Assembly: GCF_001578935.1 (NCBI RefSeq) | Contig: NZ_KQ969521.1 | Coordinates: forward strand, 1,255,561-1,319,560 | DNA: 64,000 nt | Reading direction: 5' to 3' | From: Streptococcus oralis | GTDB lineage: Bacteria; Bacillota; Bacilli; Lactobacillales; Streptococcaceae | Part shown: in pieces, positions 56,127-64,000 of the stretch | Layout: each line of letters begins with the position of its first letter | How positions within the stretch are numbered: position 1 is the first letter of the stretch | The notes under the pieces: model-generated | Databases searched by the model: none | The model's input: the letters and a program-made list of their open reading frames with translations, nothing else | Told to the model about the DNA's origin: nothing | Made by a program: the position numbers and the translations under genes

Positions 56127-58355
56127 TCAACTTTTTCTTCTAGTCAGATAATGCAAGCCTCCAATCACCACTGCTAGCATGGCTACATAGACGACTTGGC
56201 TGGTTTCTAAAGGCACAAACGAGCCTTGCAGGATAAAGGTGTTGGCAAGCACTCCTACAAGGGCTGCAAGGCTCAAAAATGCGAGCAAGACTAGTTTGTA
56301 TCGATTAAATGGCAGACTTACCTTGGTAACTAGACACAGACCATTGATCAAAGCAAGGAGGAAGCAAATAAATTTGACCTGACCTGGGACAGTGATAAAG
56401 AAGTTAGTCAAGAGTACACTAGCAACCAGAATGCCACCACCAATCGCAGCATTGGTCAAAATATCTCGCATAAAATGTGTGCTGACCTTTTCTTTATTGG
56501 ACTCAAAAGTTAGGAAGAAAGATGGAATCCCAATCGTAATAGCTGAAATGATTGTAAACTGAATGGGGATAAAGGCGAATTCCAAACCAAATACCACACT
56601 CAAAATGGCAAACACGATGGAGAAGAAGGTCTTTGCTAGAAAGAGAGAGGCTACCTTTTGAATGTTATTGATGACACGGCGTCCTTCCATCAAAATATCA
56701 TAAAATACTGCAAAGTCATCTGTCAGAAAAACAATATTTGATACACTTTTGGCTGCACTCGTAGCCCCCTTCATGGCAAAACTAATATCTGCTTTCTTGA
56801 GAGCCAGAACATCATTGACCCCGTCACCGCTCATGGCAACTGTTTTACCAGCATTTTGCAAAACGGTCACCATCTTTTCTTTCTGCTCAGGTGTCACGCG
56901 TCCAAAGATATCGTATTCCAAGACCACTCTTTCAAAGTCATCATCGCTCACCTTGATCATATCAATCGCACGGGCTTCTTCCTTAAAACCTGCCTTACGA
57001 GCCACCCCATATACAGCCACATGATTATCACCGCTGATAATCTTCACTTCAACACCTTGAGATTCGAAATAGTCAAAGGTTTCCTTGGTATTGTCCTTAA
57101 TCTCATCTGACAAAACGACGTGCCCTAGTAGTTCCATATTGGCTGGAGCCGTGATGTGGTCCTTACTATGGGCAAGTGTCAAGATTCGAAAACCTTGTTG
57201 CTTTAGATGCTCGTAGTAGGCATCCATCGGCTGAGTAAAACCTAGAAATTCATAGGCTCCAAAAAAATAGGTTCCACCCTCTTTTACTTGAACAAAGGAA
57301 TACTTGTTTTTGCTGGAAAAGGCACCGACTTCTTGAACTTCCCACTTCTTCTCACAAGTTAAGTAAGTCTTCAGAGCCCGCGAAGTTGCATTTTCATCCT
57401 CGAAATAAGCCAGATAAGAAGACAGTTTCTCTGCCACATTAGCATCCATTTCTTGGACCTTCATATTACCAGTCGTGATGGTACCTGTCTTATCAAAACA
57501 AAGAACATCTACACGCGCCAAGGTCTCTACACAGTATAGCTCCTGCACCAGAACCTTCTTTTTAGCCAGCTTCATGGCAGCTACTGCTAAGGAGACGCTA
57601 ACCAGGAGAATCAAGCCCTCTGGAATCATGCCGACCAAGGCACCAGAACTTCCCAAGACAATTTCAACATAAGACCGTCCTAGACTAAAACCTCTGACAT
57701 AGAGCAGAATGGCAACTGGCACCAGCAAGATCGAGACGATTTTTAAAATCTTATCCATGTAATCGCGTAGTTGAGAAGGGTATTTTTTGAATTCCTTGCT
57801 GGATTTTGCGAGTTTGTTAATATAGCTATCTGGACCCACAGCCGTTGCTGTAACCAGACAAGTACCGCTGACGATATTGCTTCCGCTCATCAGCTGGTCA
57901 CCAACTGTTTTAAAGACCGAATCACTCTCACCCGTCAGCAAGGACTCATCAACTTCAATATTCCCTTCAAGAACTTCTGCATCGACAGGCACCTGATCAC
58001 CCAGATTGAGATGCAGATACTCTCCCAGAACGATGTCCTCTGGATCAATCTCAATCGTTTGACCATCTCGGTTGACTCTGTACTTACTTTTACCAAGCAA
58101 ACTCAGCTTTTCTAAGGCATTTTTTGAACGCACTTCTTGGAAAATCCCAATGGCTGTATTGATAGCAATCACACCTAAAAAGAGCATATTTTCAAATCGC
58201 AAGGTTGTGGCTACTAGAACTGCCAGAGCCAAGTTCATGGCATTAAAGAAGGTAAAGATATTTGAAACGACAATTTCCTTGGTTGTTTTATAGGGTTTAA
58301 TGTCGCTGATATTTCGTTGACGATCCTTGATGTCTTGACTGCTTAAATACTTCAT
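56127..58355 (-). CDS. exp7: P-type cation-transporting ATPase (Exp7-like)
   Basis: 742-residue P2-like ATPase. Visible motifs in order: LLTGESDSVFK (actuator), GMIPEGLILL in M4, VLCFDKTGTITTGN with the phosphorylated Asp, a short nucleotide-binding domain where FFGAYEFL takes the place of KGAPE, and SGDGVNDVLALKKADI. It fits the subgroup named after pneumococcal Exp7. The ion is unknown; calcium or magnesium is often assumed. Start at 58355 follows a minus-strand promoter GTGACA-17-TATTAT (-10 at 58382-58387). Confidence 0.82.
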   Translation of the reverse strand: MKYLSSQDIKDRQRNISDIKPYKTTKEIVVSNIFTFFNAMNLALAVLVATTLRFENMLFLGVIAINTAIGIFQEVRSKNALEKLSLLGKSKYRVNRDGQTIEIDPEDIVLGEYLHLNLGDQVPVDAEVLEGNIEVDESLLTGESDSVFKTVGDQLMSGSNIVSGTCLVTATAVGPDSYINKLAKSSKEFKKYPSQLRDYMDKILKIVSILLVPVAILLYVRGFSLGRSYVEIVLGSSGALVGMIPEGLILLVSVSLAVAAMKLAKKKVLVQELYCVETLARVDVLCFDKTGTITTGNMKVQEMDANVAEKLSSYLAYFEDENATSRALKTYLTCEKKWEVQEVGAFSSKNKYSFVQVKEGGTYFFGAYEFLGFTQPMDAYYEHLKQQGFRILTLAHSKDHITAPANMELLGHVVLSDEIKDNTKETFDYFESQGVEVKIISGDNHVAVYGVARKAGFKEEARAIDMIKVSDDDFERVVLEYDIFGRVTPEQKEKMVTVLQNAGKTVAMSGDGVNDVLALKKADISFAMKGATSAAKSVSNIVFLTDDFAVFYDILMEGRRVINNIQKVASLFLAKTFFSIVFAILSVVFGLEFAFIPIQFTIISAITIGIPSFFLTFESNKEKVSTHFMRDILTNAAIGGGILVASVLLTNFFITVPGQVKFICFLLALINGLCLVTKVSLPFNRYKLVLLAFLSLAALVGVLANTFILQGSFVPLETSQVVYVAMLAVVIGGLHYLTRRKS

Positions 58356-58477
58356 TTCTACTCCAATATCCTTTTGTACTACTATAATAACACATGTCTT
58401 TTTCTCTGTCACTTAAAGACTCAAAATAAGAAGAACTCCCTTGGCAAGCATCATCTATCCCCACCTTAAGAAGGACT

Positions 58478-58520
58478 TAAATAAAAAAGAAGCTAGGATT
58501 TCCCTAACCTCTTTTCTTTA
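58478..58520 (-). terminator. Terminator of pepC
   Basis: GAGGTTAGG-gaaat-CCTAGCTTC followed by TTTTTT on the minus strand; one internal mismatch. Confidence 0.7.
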
Positions 58521-58524
58521 TGCT

Positions 58525-59859
58525 TTATTCTGCCAAGGCTCCCATTGGATCCCATGGTGCTAACACGATTGGTTCTGCTTCATAAGCAGCTTGTTCTTCT
58601 GCTGTCAGCAATTCCTTACGGACAACGATTTGGTAAGTGTATTCGTCCATCCAAGCGTCTGAGGCAACAAAGTAGCCATCTGCACCGACCTTGTCTCCCC
58701 ATGAGTTTTCAACTTTCCACTTGGTTGATTTGCCATTTTCATCCAAGTCAACACCTGTCAAGACCATGGCGTGGGTCATCAAGCTTTCGCTGTAGTCCAA
58801 ACGTCCAGCCTTGTCTTGAGTGAGTTGGATATCCATGCTTGATTCAAAATCATAGACATCTGTTGCAAGAATTCCGGCTTTGCGGTTACTGAGTTGGCCG
58901 ACATCTGAACCAAACCAAACAGTTTCTCCCGTTTGCATTTGGGCAATCGCCAATTCTTTCAAGCGCTCCATTGGAACGTTGATGTAGCGAACTGCACGGC
59001 TACCAACCACATTTCCTAACATCTCAACTGTATAAGATTTGCCGTAAGGCTTGTCAGCAGTCGGAGCGTTGATAACAGAAACATAATCTTCTAGAGGAAG
59101 ATTGACATATTTCTTGTAAAACTCTTGTGGCGTGATCCCCTTTTCACTTTGGTAGTTATCATCCTTATCGCGATAAGCAAAGTCAAACTGACGTGGTGGA
59201 AGACCTAGTGACATAGCAAGGAAGTTAAAGATTTCTTGCAAGAGGTCTTCTTTCTTAGCTTGAACAGTCGCTTGGTCTGCACCAGAAGCGAGCAAGTCAC
59301 GCAAGATTTGAGCATCTTGGCGAAGCAATTTGTTGAGTATGGCATTGAGCTCACGGCTGCTGCTAGAAGAAACGGACTCAGGATAAACTGACTTAGGCAC
59401 GACACCGTATTTCTCAAAGAGAGACACTACCATATCCCACTGTCCACCGTCTTGTTGTGGAGTTTGGAGTAGGAAGCTAACCTTACGGCTCGTCAATTCT
59501 TGGTCTGCAGTCGCAATGACTTGCTCCAAGAACCAGTTAGATTTCTCGTACTTGTCCCAGAAGAAAGTGTGGGCCTGTGACAATTCAAAGTTTTCCAATT
59601 TATATTGAGAAATGAGTTTGTGGCGGAAGGTATTGAGAGCTGCAAACATCCAGCAACGACCAGACGCTTTCTGGTTAGTGACCTTGTCCTTGGTCAAATC
59701 CAATGAGAAAACAGGTGCATTGTCTACATGACTTTGGCGACGTTCTAGAGCTGCAAAAATTCCATTGTGGCTGGCAGCATTTTCGATCGCTTGGTATTTG
59801 ACATTTGCTTCATAGTTGGCAAATAGTTTATCTGTAAATGATTTTTGAATCGCGTTCAT
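58525..59859 (-). CDS. pepC: Aminopeptidase C (bleomycin-hydrolase type)
   Basis: Cytoplasmic C1B cysteine peptidase, 444 residues, normal length. Catalytic residues: Cys69 in QKASGRCWMFAALN, His in ESLMTHAMVLTGV and Asn in KVENSWGD. It completes breakdown of peptides imported by systems such as Ami. AGGAGG ribosome binding site; own terminator. Confidence 0.95.
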   Translation of the reverse strand: MNAIQKSFTDKLFANYEANVKYQAIENAASHNGIFAALERRQSHVDNAPVFSLDLTKDKVTNQKASGRCWMFAALNTFRHKLISQYKLENFELSQAHTFFWDKYEKSNWFLEQVIATADQELTSRKVSFLLQTPQQDGGQWDMVVSLFEKYGVVPKSVYPESVSSSSSRELNAILNKLLRQDAQILRDLLASGADQATVQAKKEDLLQEIFNFLAMSLGLPPRQFDFAYRDKDDNYQSEKGITPQEFYKKYVNLPLEDYVSVINAPTADKPYGKSYTVEMLGNVVGSRAVRYINVPMERLKELAIAQMQTGETVWFGSDVGQLSNRKAGILATDVYDFESSMDIQLTQDKAGRLDYSESLMTHAMVLTGVDLDENGKSTKWKVENSWGDKVGADGYFVASDAWMDEYTYQIVVRKELLTAEEQAAYEAEPIVLAPWDPMGALAE

Positions 59860-59917
59860 AGATTCCTCCTTTTATTCTACAGTCTATTATAACTCTTTTC
59901 ACAAAGGAAGCAACTGA

Positions 59918-59955
59918 AAAACGAAAAAGGCAAGGACATTCTCCTCACCTTTTCT
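59918..59955 (-). terminator. Terminator of rsuA
   Basis: AAGGTGAGG-agaatgt-CCTTGCCTT with T tail on the minus strand; two wobble pairs. Confidence 0.6.
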
Positions 59956-59968
59956 AACATAATCCAAA

Positions 59969-60691
59969 CTAAGCAATACTAGCAAGGAGATGCTCTAACT
60001 CCTCCTGGGTCAGGCGACGCCATTCTCCTCGTTCTAAGTTCTCGTCCAAGGCTAGAGTTCCCATCGTCAAACGCTGCAAGTCCACCACTTCCTTGCCACA
60101 GTAGGCCACCATTCGTTTGACTTGATGAAACTTCCCTTCAGCAATGGTCACACGAACCAGACTTTGATTTTTTTCTGGATCTACCGATACAAGTTCCAGT
60201 CTAGCCGGCTGACAAGTAAAATCCTTGAGCGGAATTCCCTTAGCAAATGTCTCCACATCTTCTTGGGTCATAATTCCCTCGACATGTGCCAGATAGGCCT
60301 TATCCACATGACGTTTTGGTGAAAGAAGAGCGTGAGCTAGTTTGCCGTCATTGGTCAAGAGCAGAAGACCATGCGTATCGATATCCAAGCGCCCTACTGG
60401 GAAAACTTCCTTAGTCCGAGCAATATCATCCAACAAGTCCAACACCGTTCTGTGTATAGAATCCTCAGTAGCTGAAATAACTCCTTGGGGCTTGTTCATC
60501 ATGTAGTAGACAAACTCCTCGTACTCTAGCACTTGACCATCAAAGCGAATCTCATCTCTTTCTTCATTGATCTGCAGTTTAGCTGACTTTTCTTTTTTAC
60601 CATTTACCGTCACGCGCCCAGCCTTGAGCAAGTTTTTGACCTCCGTCCGACTTCCTACTGCGCAGGCAACTAAAAATTTATCTAATCTCAT
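59969..60691 (-). CDS. rsuA: 16S rRNA pseudouridine-516 synthase RsuA
   Basis: 240 residues: S4 domain at the N-terminus (MRLDKFLVACAVGSRTEVKN), then the pseudouridine synthase fold with the catalytic Asp in VGRLDIDTHGLLLLTNDG and GKFHQVKRM. The ATG at 60691 lies 6 nt after TATAAT (60698-60703), so the mRNA is predicted to be leaderless. There is no ribosome binding site. Confidence 0.93.
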   Translation of the reverse strand: MRLDKFLVACAVGSRTEVKNLLKAGRVTVNGKKEKSAKLQINEERDEIRFDGQVLEYEEFVYYMMNKPQGVISATEDSIHRTVLDLLDDIARTKEVFPVGRLDIDTHGLLLLTNDGKLAHALLSPKRHVDKAYLAHVEGIMTQEDVETFAKGIPLKDFTCQPARLELVSVDPEKNQSLVRVTIAEGKFHQVKRMVAYCGKEVVDLQRLTMGTLALDENLERGEWRRLTQEELEHLLASIA

Positions 60692-60697
60692 AGAACT

Positions 60698-60705
60698 ATT
60701 ATACC
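60698..60705 (-). promoter_or_regulatory. Extended -10 promoter, leaderless rsuA
   Basis: TGGTATAAT, AGTTCT, ATG on the minus strand; +1 at the start codon. TTGCTC at 19 nt is a weak -35. Confidence 0.6.
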
Positions 60706-60710
60706 ACATT

Positions 60711-60741
60711 CAAAAAGAGGCCGAGCAATTGCTCAACCTCC
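60711..60741 (-). terminator. Terminator of the GlsB-family gene
   Basis: GAGGTTGAGC-aatt-GCTCGGCCTC with TTTTTG on the minus strand; directly upstream of the rsuA promoter. Confidence 0.8.
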
Positions 60742-60753
60742 TAATCTAGTCAA

Positions 60754-60984
60754 TCAGCTTCCTCGTCTCCAGAAGAGCGCTAGCAAAATCATAGCTCCTA
60801 AGATAGAGGGAAGAAGGGCCGTTCCCGCTAATTGGGGACCCCAACTGCCAAAGAGAACTTGCCCGATCCAAGCACCTAGCCAGCCAAGAAAGATTTTTCC
60901 GATACACCCCATGTTTTCTCCACGATTGGTAATGGCACCAGCCACAAGACCAATCAAAAAACCAACAAACATACTACCTAACAT
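60754..60984 (-). CDS. GlsB/YeaQ/YmgE-family stress membrane protein
   Basis: 76 residues with three membrane helices and the family GxxGG-like pattern (GFLIGLVAGAIT, GKIFLGWLGAWIGQ, LPSILGAMILLALF). Related proteins respond to stress; no activity is known. An ACGAGGAAC ribosome binding site precedes it, 49 nt after pepS. Confidence 0.85.
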   Translation of the reverse strand: MLGSMFVGFLIGLVAGAITNRGENMGCIGKIFLGWLGAWIGQVLFGSWGPQLAGTALLPSILGAMILLALFWRRGS

Positions 60985-61032
60985 TTAGAGTTCCTCGTTT
61001 CTATTTCTTTCCTAAACTTTTCAAGGATTTGG

Positions 61033-62274
61033 CTAGATGGCCCAGTCGCCATTGCGAAAGAGAGGGACACGTGTTCCATCCTCACGGATACCATCGATAT
61101 CCATTTGACTCGAACCAATCATAAAGTCCACGTGAACATCTGAACGGTTCAGTCCTGCAGCTTCAAGCTCTTCTTCGCTCATCTCTGCCCCACCAACAAC
61201 GCTGGTCGCATAGGCCGCACCGATAGCCAAGTGGTTTGAAGCATTCTCATCAAAAAGGGTGTTAAAGAAGGTAATGCCTGACTGAGAAATTGGGCTCGGA
61301 TCTGGTACCAAGGCACATTCACCCAAGGCACGCGCACCCGCATTTTCAAAGACAAGGTCTTTCATGACCTGATCACCCTTTTCAGCAGTAATGTCTACGA
61401 TTTGACCATCCTTGAAGGTTACTTTAATGCCTTCGATGATATTTCCGTTGTAGCTAAGTGGTTTTGTAGAGGTTACATAGCCATCTGCACGACGGAAGTC
61501 AGGCGCTGTGAAGACTTCTTCTGTTGGCATATTTGGCAAGAATCCTTCGCCCTGTGCATTGATAGCACCAGCTGATTCCCAAACGTGGTTCTCAGGCAAG
61601 CCAAGTGTCAAATCTGTCCCTGGCGCTGTGTAGTGAAGGGCGGTAAACTGCTCGTCATTGAGAATCTTGGCCTTGGAGCTGAGGCGCTCTTCATGCGCTT
61701 TCCAGGCAGCAACGGGGTCGTCCTCATAGACCCGGCAGGTCTTGAAAATCTGATCCCAAAGCAGGTCCACAGCTTCTTCATCGCTCTTAGCATCCGGAAA
61801 GACCTTCTTAGCCCACTCAAGTCCAGCAGCGGCTGCTACAGTCCAGCTAACCTTGTTGGATTGCGTTGCGATGCGCATTGGCTTCATCGCAAGTCCCATA
61901 GCTTTAGCAGAAGCTGAAAGCTTGTCAGCGTCCACTCCATTCAAGGCACCTGGATCAGATGAACGGACACCGAGACGACTAGCCTTGTTCTCCAAGAGAT
62001 AGTTCATCTCAGCAATCTTATATTCTGGCACATTGTCCAGACGCTCCATAGGTGCGTGGAGAAATTTCTCACGGTTGATGATATCATCTGTCCACTGAAC
62101 GATAACCTCATGTGCACCCAAAGCATAAGCTTCCTTCACGATCAAATGCGCCAACTCGCGTTGCTCCACATCGATAGAGAGAGCCAAGGTGTGACCAGTT
62201 TGCACGTTAATTCCGTTCGCAACCAATAATTTCGCATATTTTTCTAGATTTTCTTTAAAATTTGGTAAAACCAT
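61033..62274 (-). CDS. pepS: M29 aminopeptidase PepS
   Basis: Metal-dependent aminopeptidase of the AmpS/PepT (M29) family, 413 residues. Metal and active-site regions are visible: ECALVPDPSPISQSGITFFN, NASNHLAIGAAY and DVHVDFMIGS. Acts in the cytoplasm on small peptides. AAAGGAAAA ribosome binding site; the small gene upstream is on the same strand. Confidence 0.93.
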   Translation of the reverse strand: MVLPNFKENLEKYAKLLVANGINVQTGHTLALSIDVEQRELAHLIVKEAYALGAHEVIVQWTDDIINREKFLHAPMERLDNVPEYKIAEMNYLLENKASRLGVRSSDPGALNGVDADKLSASAKAMGLAMKPMRIATQSNKVSWTVAAAAGLEWAKKVFPDAKSDEEAVDLLWDQIFKTCRVYEDDPVAAWKAHEERLSSKAKILNDEQFTALHYTAPGTDLTLGLPENHVWESAGAINAQGEGFLPNMPTEEVFTAPDFRRADGYVTSTKPLSYNGNIIEGIKVTFKDGQIVDITAEKGDQVMKDLVFENAGARALGECALVPDPSPISQSGITFFNTLFDENASNHLAIGAAYATSVVGGAEMSEEELEAAGLNRSDVHVDFMIGSSQMDIDGIREDGTRVPLFRNGDWAI

Positions 62275-62295
62275 TTTGTTTTTCCTTTTCTTTTG

Positions 62296-62448
62296 TTATT
62301 TCTCTTTAAACAAGGACAACAGGCTAACCGTTGCCACCATGCCGCAAATCAAAGCGGTCATTCTCAAAATCGTATCAGGGTCAAGATCCAGCTGGTAATC
62401 AAACACCTTTTGCGCTGGCTTATCCTGAGCGGAAATGGTAAGTTTCAT
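62296..62448 (-). CDS. Small membrane protein, 50 residues
   Basis: ATG at 62448 preceded by GGAAGAG at 7 nt. The sequence begins MKLTISAQDKPAQKVFDYQL, continues acidic and ends with a membrane helix (TALICGMVATVSLLSLF) and KEK. It fills the gap between polC (20 nt) and pepS (21 nt). Family unknown to me, but start, length and position are convincing. Confidence 0.7.
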   Translation of the reverse strand: MKLTISAQDKPAQKVFDYQLDLDPDTILRMTALICGMVATVSLLSLFKEK

Positions 62449-62467
62449 AAAAATCTCTTCCTATATT

Positions 62468-64000
62468 TTAGAAAAATTCATCAAACAAACTCAACTGGTT
62501 ATCCTCTGGCATATTGCCGAGGGTCCCCATTTCATCCATCTTTTCAACCAAGGTCGATGACAGTCCACCGCGTTTACGTAGTTCTGTCTTAGAGAGGAAT
62601 TCACCCTCTTCACGCGCACGCACCAACTGCTTAGCAACGTTCTCTCCCAGACCATCCATTGCTACAAATGGTGGGATGAGGGTATCTCCATCAATGATGA
62701 ATTCAGTCGCATCACTACGATAGAGGTCTAACTTGCCAAACTTAAAGCCACGTTCCCACATTTCATTGACAATCTCAAGAGTTGTATAGAGGTCAATTTC
62801 CACATTAGAGGCTTCATTATTCTTCCGTTTTTCAGCGATTTCTTCCATTCTACGCTTAATGGCATCCAAGCCCGCACCCATGGTCTTGATATCAAAGGCC
62901 TTGGCGCGGATAGAGAAGTAAGCACAGTAGTAATAAATAGGATGGTGAACCTTGAAGTAGGCCACACGCAAGGCCATCATAACGTAGGCTGCTGCATGGG
63001 CTTTGGGGAACATATACTTGATTTTCCCACAGGACTCGATATACCACTCTGGCACCTTATTAGCCTTCATAGCTTCGATGTAGCCATTTCGCTCCTCTTC
63101 GGAAATCTTCAACCACAAGCCTTTACGTACCCGTTCCATGATAGTAAAAGCCATCTTAGGCTCAAGACCAGCATGCATGAGGTAAACCATGATATCGTCC
63201 CGACAACCGATAACGGTTGATAGGTCTGCAATTCCTTGCTTGATTAGATCCTGAGCATTCCCCAACCAGACATCGGTACCATGGGACAGACCTGAAAGCT
63301 GAAGTAACTCCGCAAAAGTCGTCGGATGCGTTTCATCTACCATCCCACGTACAAAGTTGGTTCCAAACTCTGGAATCCCCAGCATACCCGTCGGCGTTCC
63401 GATTTGCTCAGGTGTTACCCCTAGCACATCAGTCCCTGAAAAGAGGGCCATCACGCCTTCATCATCCATAGGAATTTCATTAGGGTCAATCCCAGACAAG
63501 TCCTGCAGTTTCCGAATCATGGTCGGATCATCATGCCCCAGTACATCGAGTTTGAGGACATTCTCATCGATATCATGGAAGTTAAAGTGAGTCGTCTGCC
63601 ATTCAGCCGTCACATCATCGGCTGGATACTGAACAGGCGTGAAGTCGTAGACATCCATATAGTTCGGAATAACAACGATTCCCCCTGGGTGTTGTCCTGT
63701 AGTCCGCTTGACACCGGCAGCACCTTGGGCAAGACGTTCCACCTCTGCATCACGATAAAACTTCCCATAGTCTCTCTCATAGCCCTTTACAAATCCATAG
63801 GCAGTCTTAGCAGCTACCGTACCAACCGTTCCTGCACGGAAGGCATACTCCTCACCAAAAATATCACGCACATCCAAGTGGGCGCTAGGCTGGTCTTCTC
63901 CCGAGAAGTTCAAGTCAATATCGGGAACCTTGTCCCCATCAAAACCAAGGAAGGTCTCGAAAGGAATATCCTGTCCATTTTTGCTAAGTTTATGACCACA
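62468..64000 (-). CDS. polC: DNA polymerase III alpha subunit PolC, C-terminal part (partial)
   Basis: Replicative Gram-positive polymerase. About 510 of roughly 1,460 residues are in the window and the frame is open to the edge. The palm motif with catalytic aspartates ([12 protein letters not shown]) is at about 63,905-63,940; then [20 protein letters not shown], the fingers, a helix-hairpin-helix region and the C-terminal QLSLFDEFF, a beta-clamp binding motif. Confidence 0.97.
   Translation of the reverse strand, partial: CGHKLSKNGQDIPFETFLGFDGDKVPDIDLNFSGEDQPSAHLDVRDIFGEEYAFRAGTVGTVAAKTAYGFVKGYERDYGKFYRDAEVERLAQGAAGVKRTTGQHPGGIVVIPNYMDVYDFTPVQYPADDVTAEWQTTHFNFHDIDENVLKLDVLGHDDPTMIRKLQDLSGIDPNEIPMDDEGVMALFSGTDVLGVTPEQIGTPTGMLGIPEFGTNFVRGMVDETHPTTFAELLQLSGLSHGTDVWLGNAQDLIKQGIADLSTVIGCRDDIMVYLMHAGLEPKMAFTIMERVRKGLWLKISEEERNGYIEAMKANKVPEWYIESCGKIKYMFPKAHAAAYVMMALRVAYFKVHHPIYYYCAYFSIRAKAFDIKTMGAGLDAIKRRMEEIAEKRKNNEASNVEIDLYTTLEIVNEMWERGFKFGKLDLYRSDATEFIIDGDTLIPPFVAMDGLGENVAKQLVRAREEGEFLSKTELRKRGGLSSTLVEKMDEMGTLGNMPEDNQLSLFDEFF

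Overview
This window is a chromosomal segment of a low-GC Gram-positive coccus of the Streptococcus mitis/oralis/pneumoniae (Mitis) group. Gene content and protein sequence look very close to Streptococcus pneumoniae: Ami oligopeptide permease, EndA with the DRGH site at H160, YidC2, CBF1/YhaM, the sulA-sulD style folate operon, ManLMN and Exp7. There is no prophage, insertion sequence or CRISPR array. Apart from possible breaks in gene order it is mostly core genome, so the interesting signals are in regulation and in a few odd genes. Statements about pneumococcal gene order come from memory and were not looked up.

Layout. 1-1000: start of a PAP2-like gene and ribU under an FMN riboswitch (minus strand). 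1037-1700: trmL behind a terminated leader RNA. 1941-4733: trkA-trkH potassium uptake (plus). 4822-11306: amiACDEF (minus), then a tRNA-Cys. 11808-15859: CNNM/CorC protein, then a DUF1146-murA-epuA-endA cluster. 15915-17953: rsmD-coaD-sepM. 18017-22783: asnA, BI-1, an rRNA methyltransferase, acyP, yidC2, pflA. 22904-25054: lysA and purR. 25159-30392: rsmA-rsgA-rpe-thiN-rmuC-yhaM cluster. 30405-33128: two small unknown ORFs, a short-chain dehydrogenase, rnmV and tatD. 33280-37856: kimA, rpmH, alaT, a small membrane protein, usp. 38085-40202: a repeat-rich secreted CAP protein. 40699-44180: HAD/NTP-pyrophosphatase fusion, asparaginase and a frameshifted ccpA. 44386-49696: DUF960 gene and the folate operon folP-folC-folE-folB/K plus a membrane protein. 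50508-52978: CPBP protease, purine permease, Cof phosphatase. 53261-56064: manLMN. 56127-64000: exp7, pepC, rsuA, a GlsB-family gene, pepS, a 50-residue gene and the C-terminal third of polC.

Regulation that can be read directly: an FMN riboswitch; inverted PurBoxes over the purR promoter that are also a terminator; a manL promoter with a cre-like site and a perfect CiaR repeat; cre-like sites at ccpA and pflA; partial terminators inside the ami and folate operons; and four genes, three of them rRNA modification enzymes, whose extended -10 promoters put the predicted +1 exactly on the ATG (leaderless mRNAs).

Most striking single observation: ccpA, the global carbon catabolite regulator, has a 1-nt deletion in a homopolymer. 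The deletion leaves a perfect A-AAA-AAG slippery heptamer in phase with the zero frame, two codons before a stop. A -1 slip there would restore exactly the expected protein. Whether this is a sequencing error, a real null allele or frameshift-rescued expression is the main question for this window.
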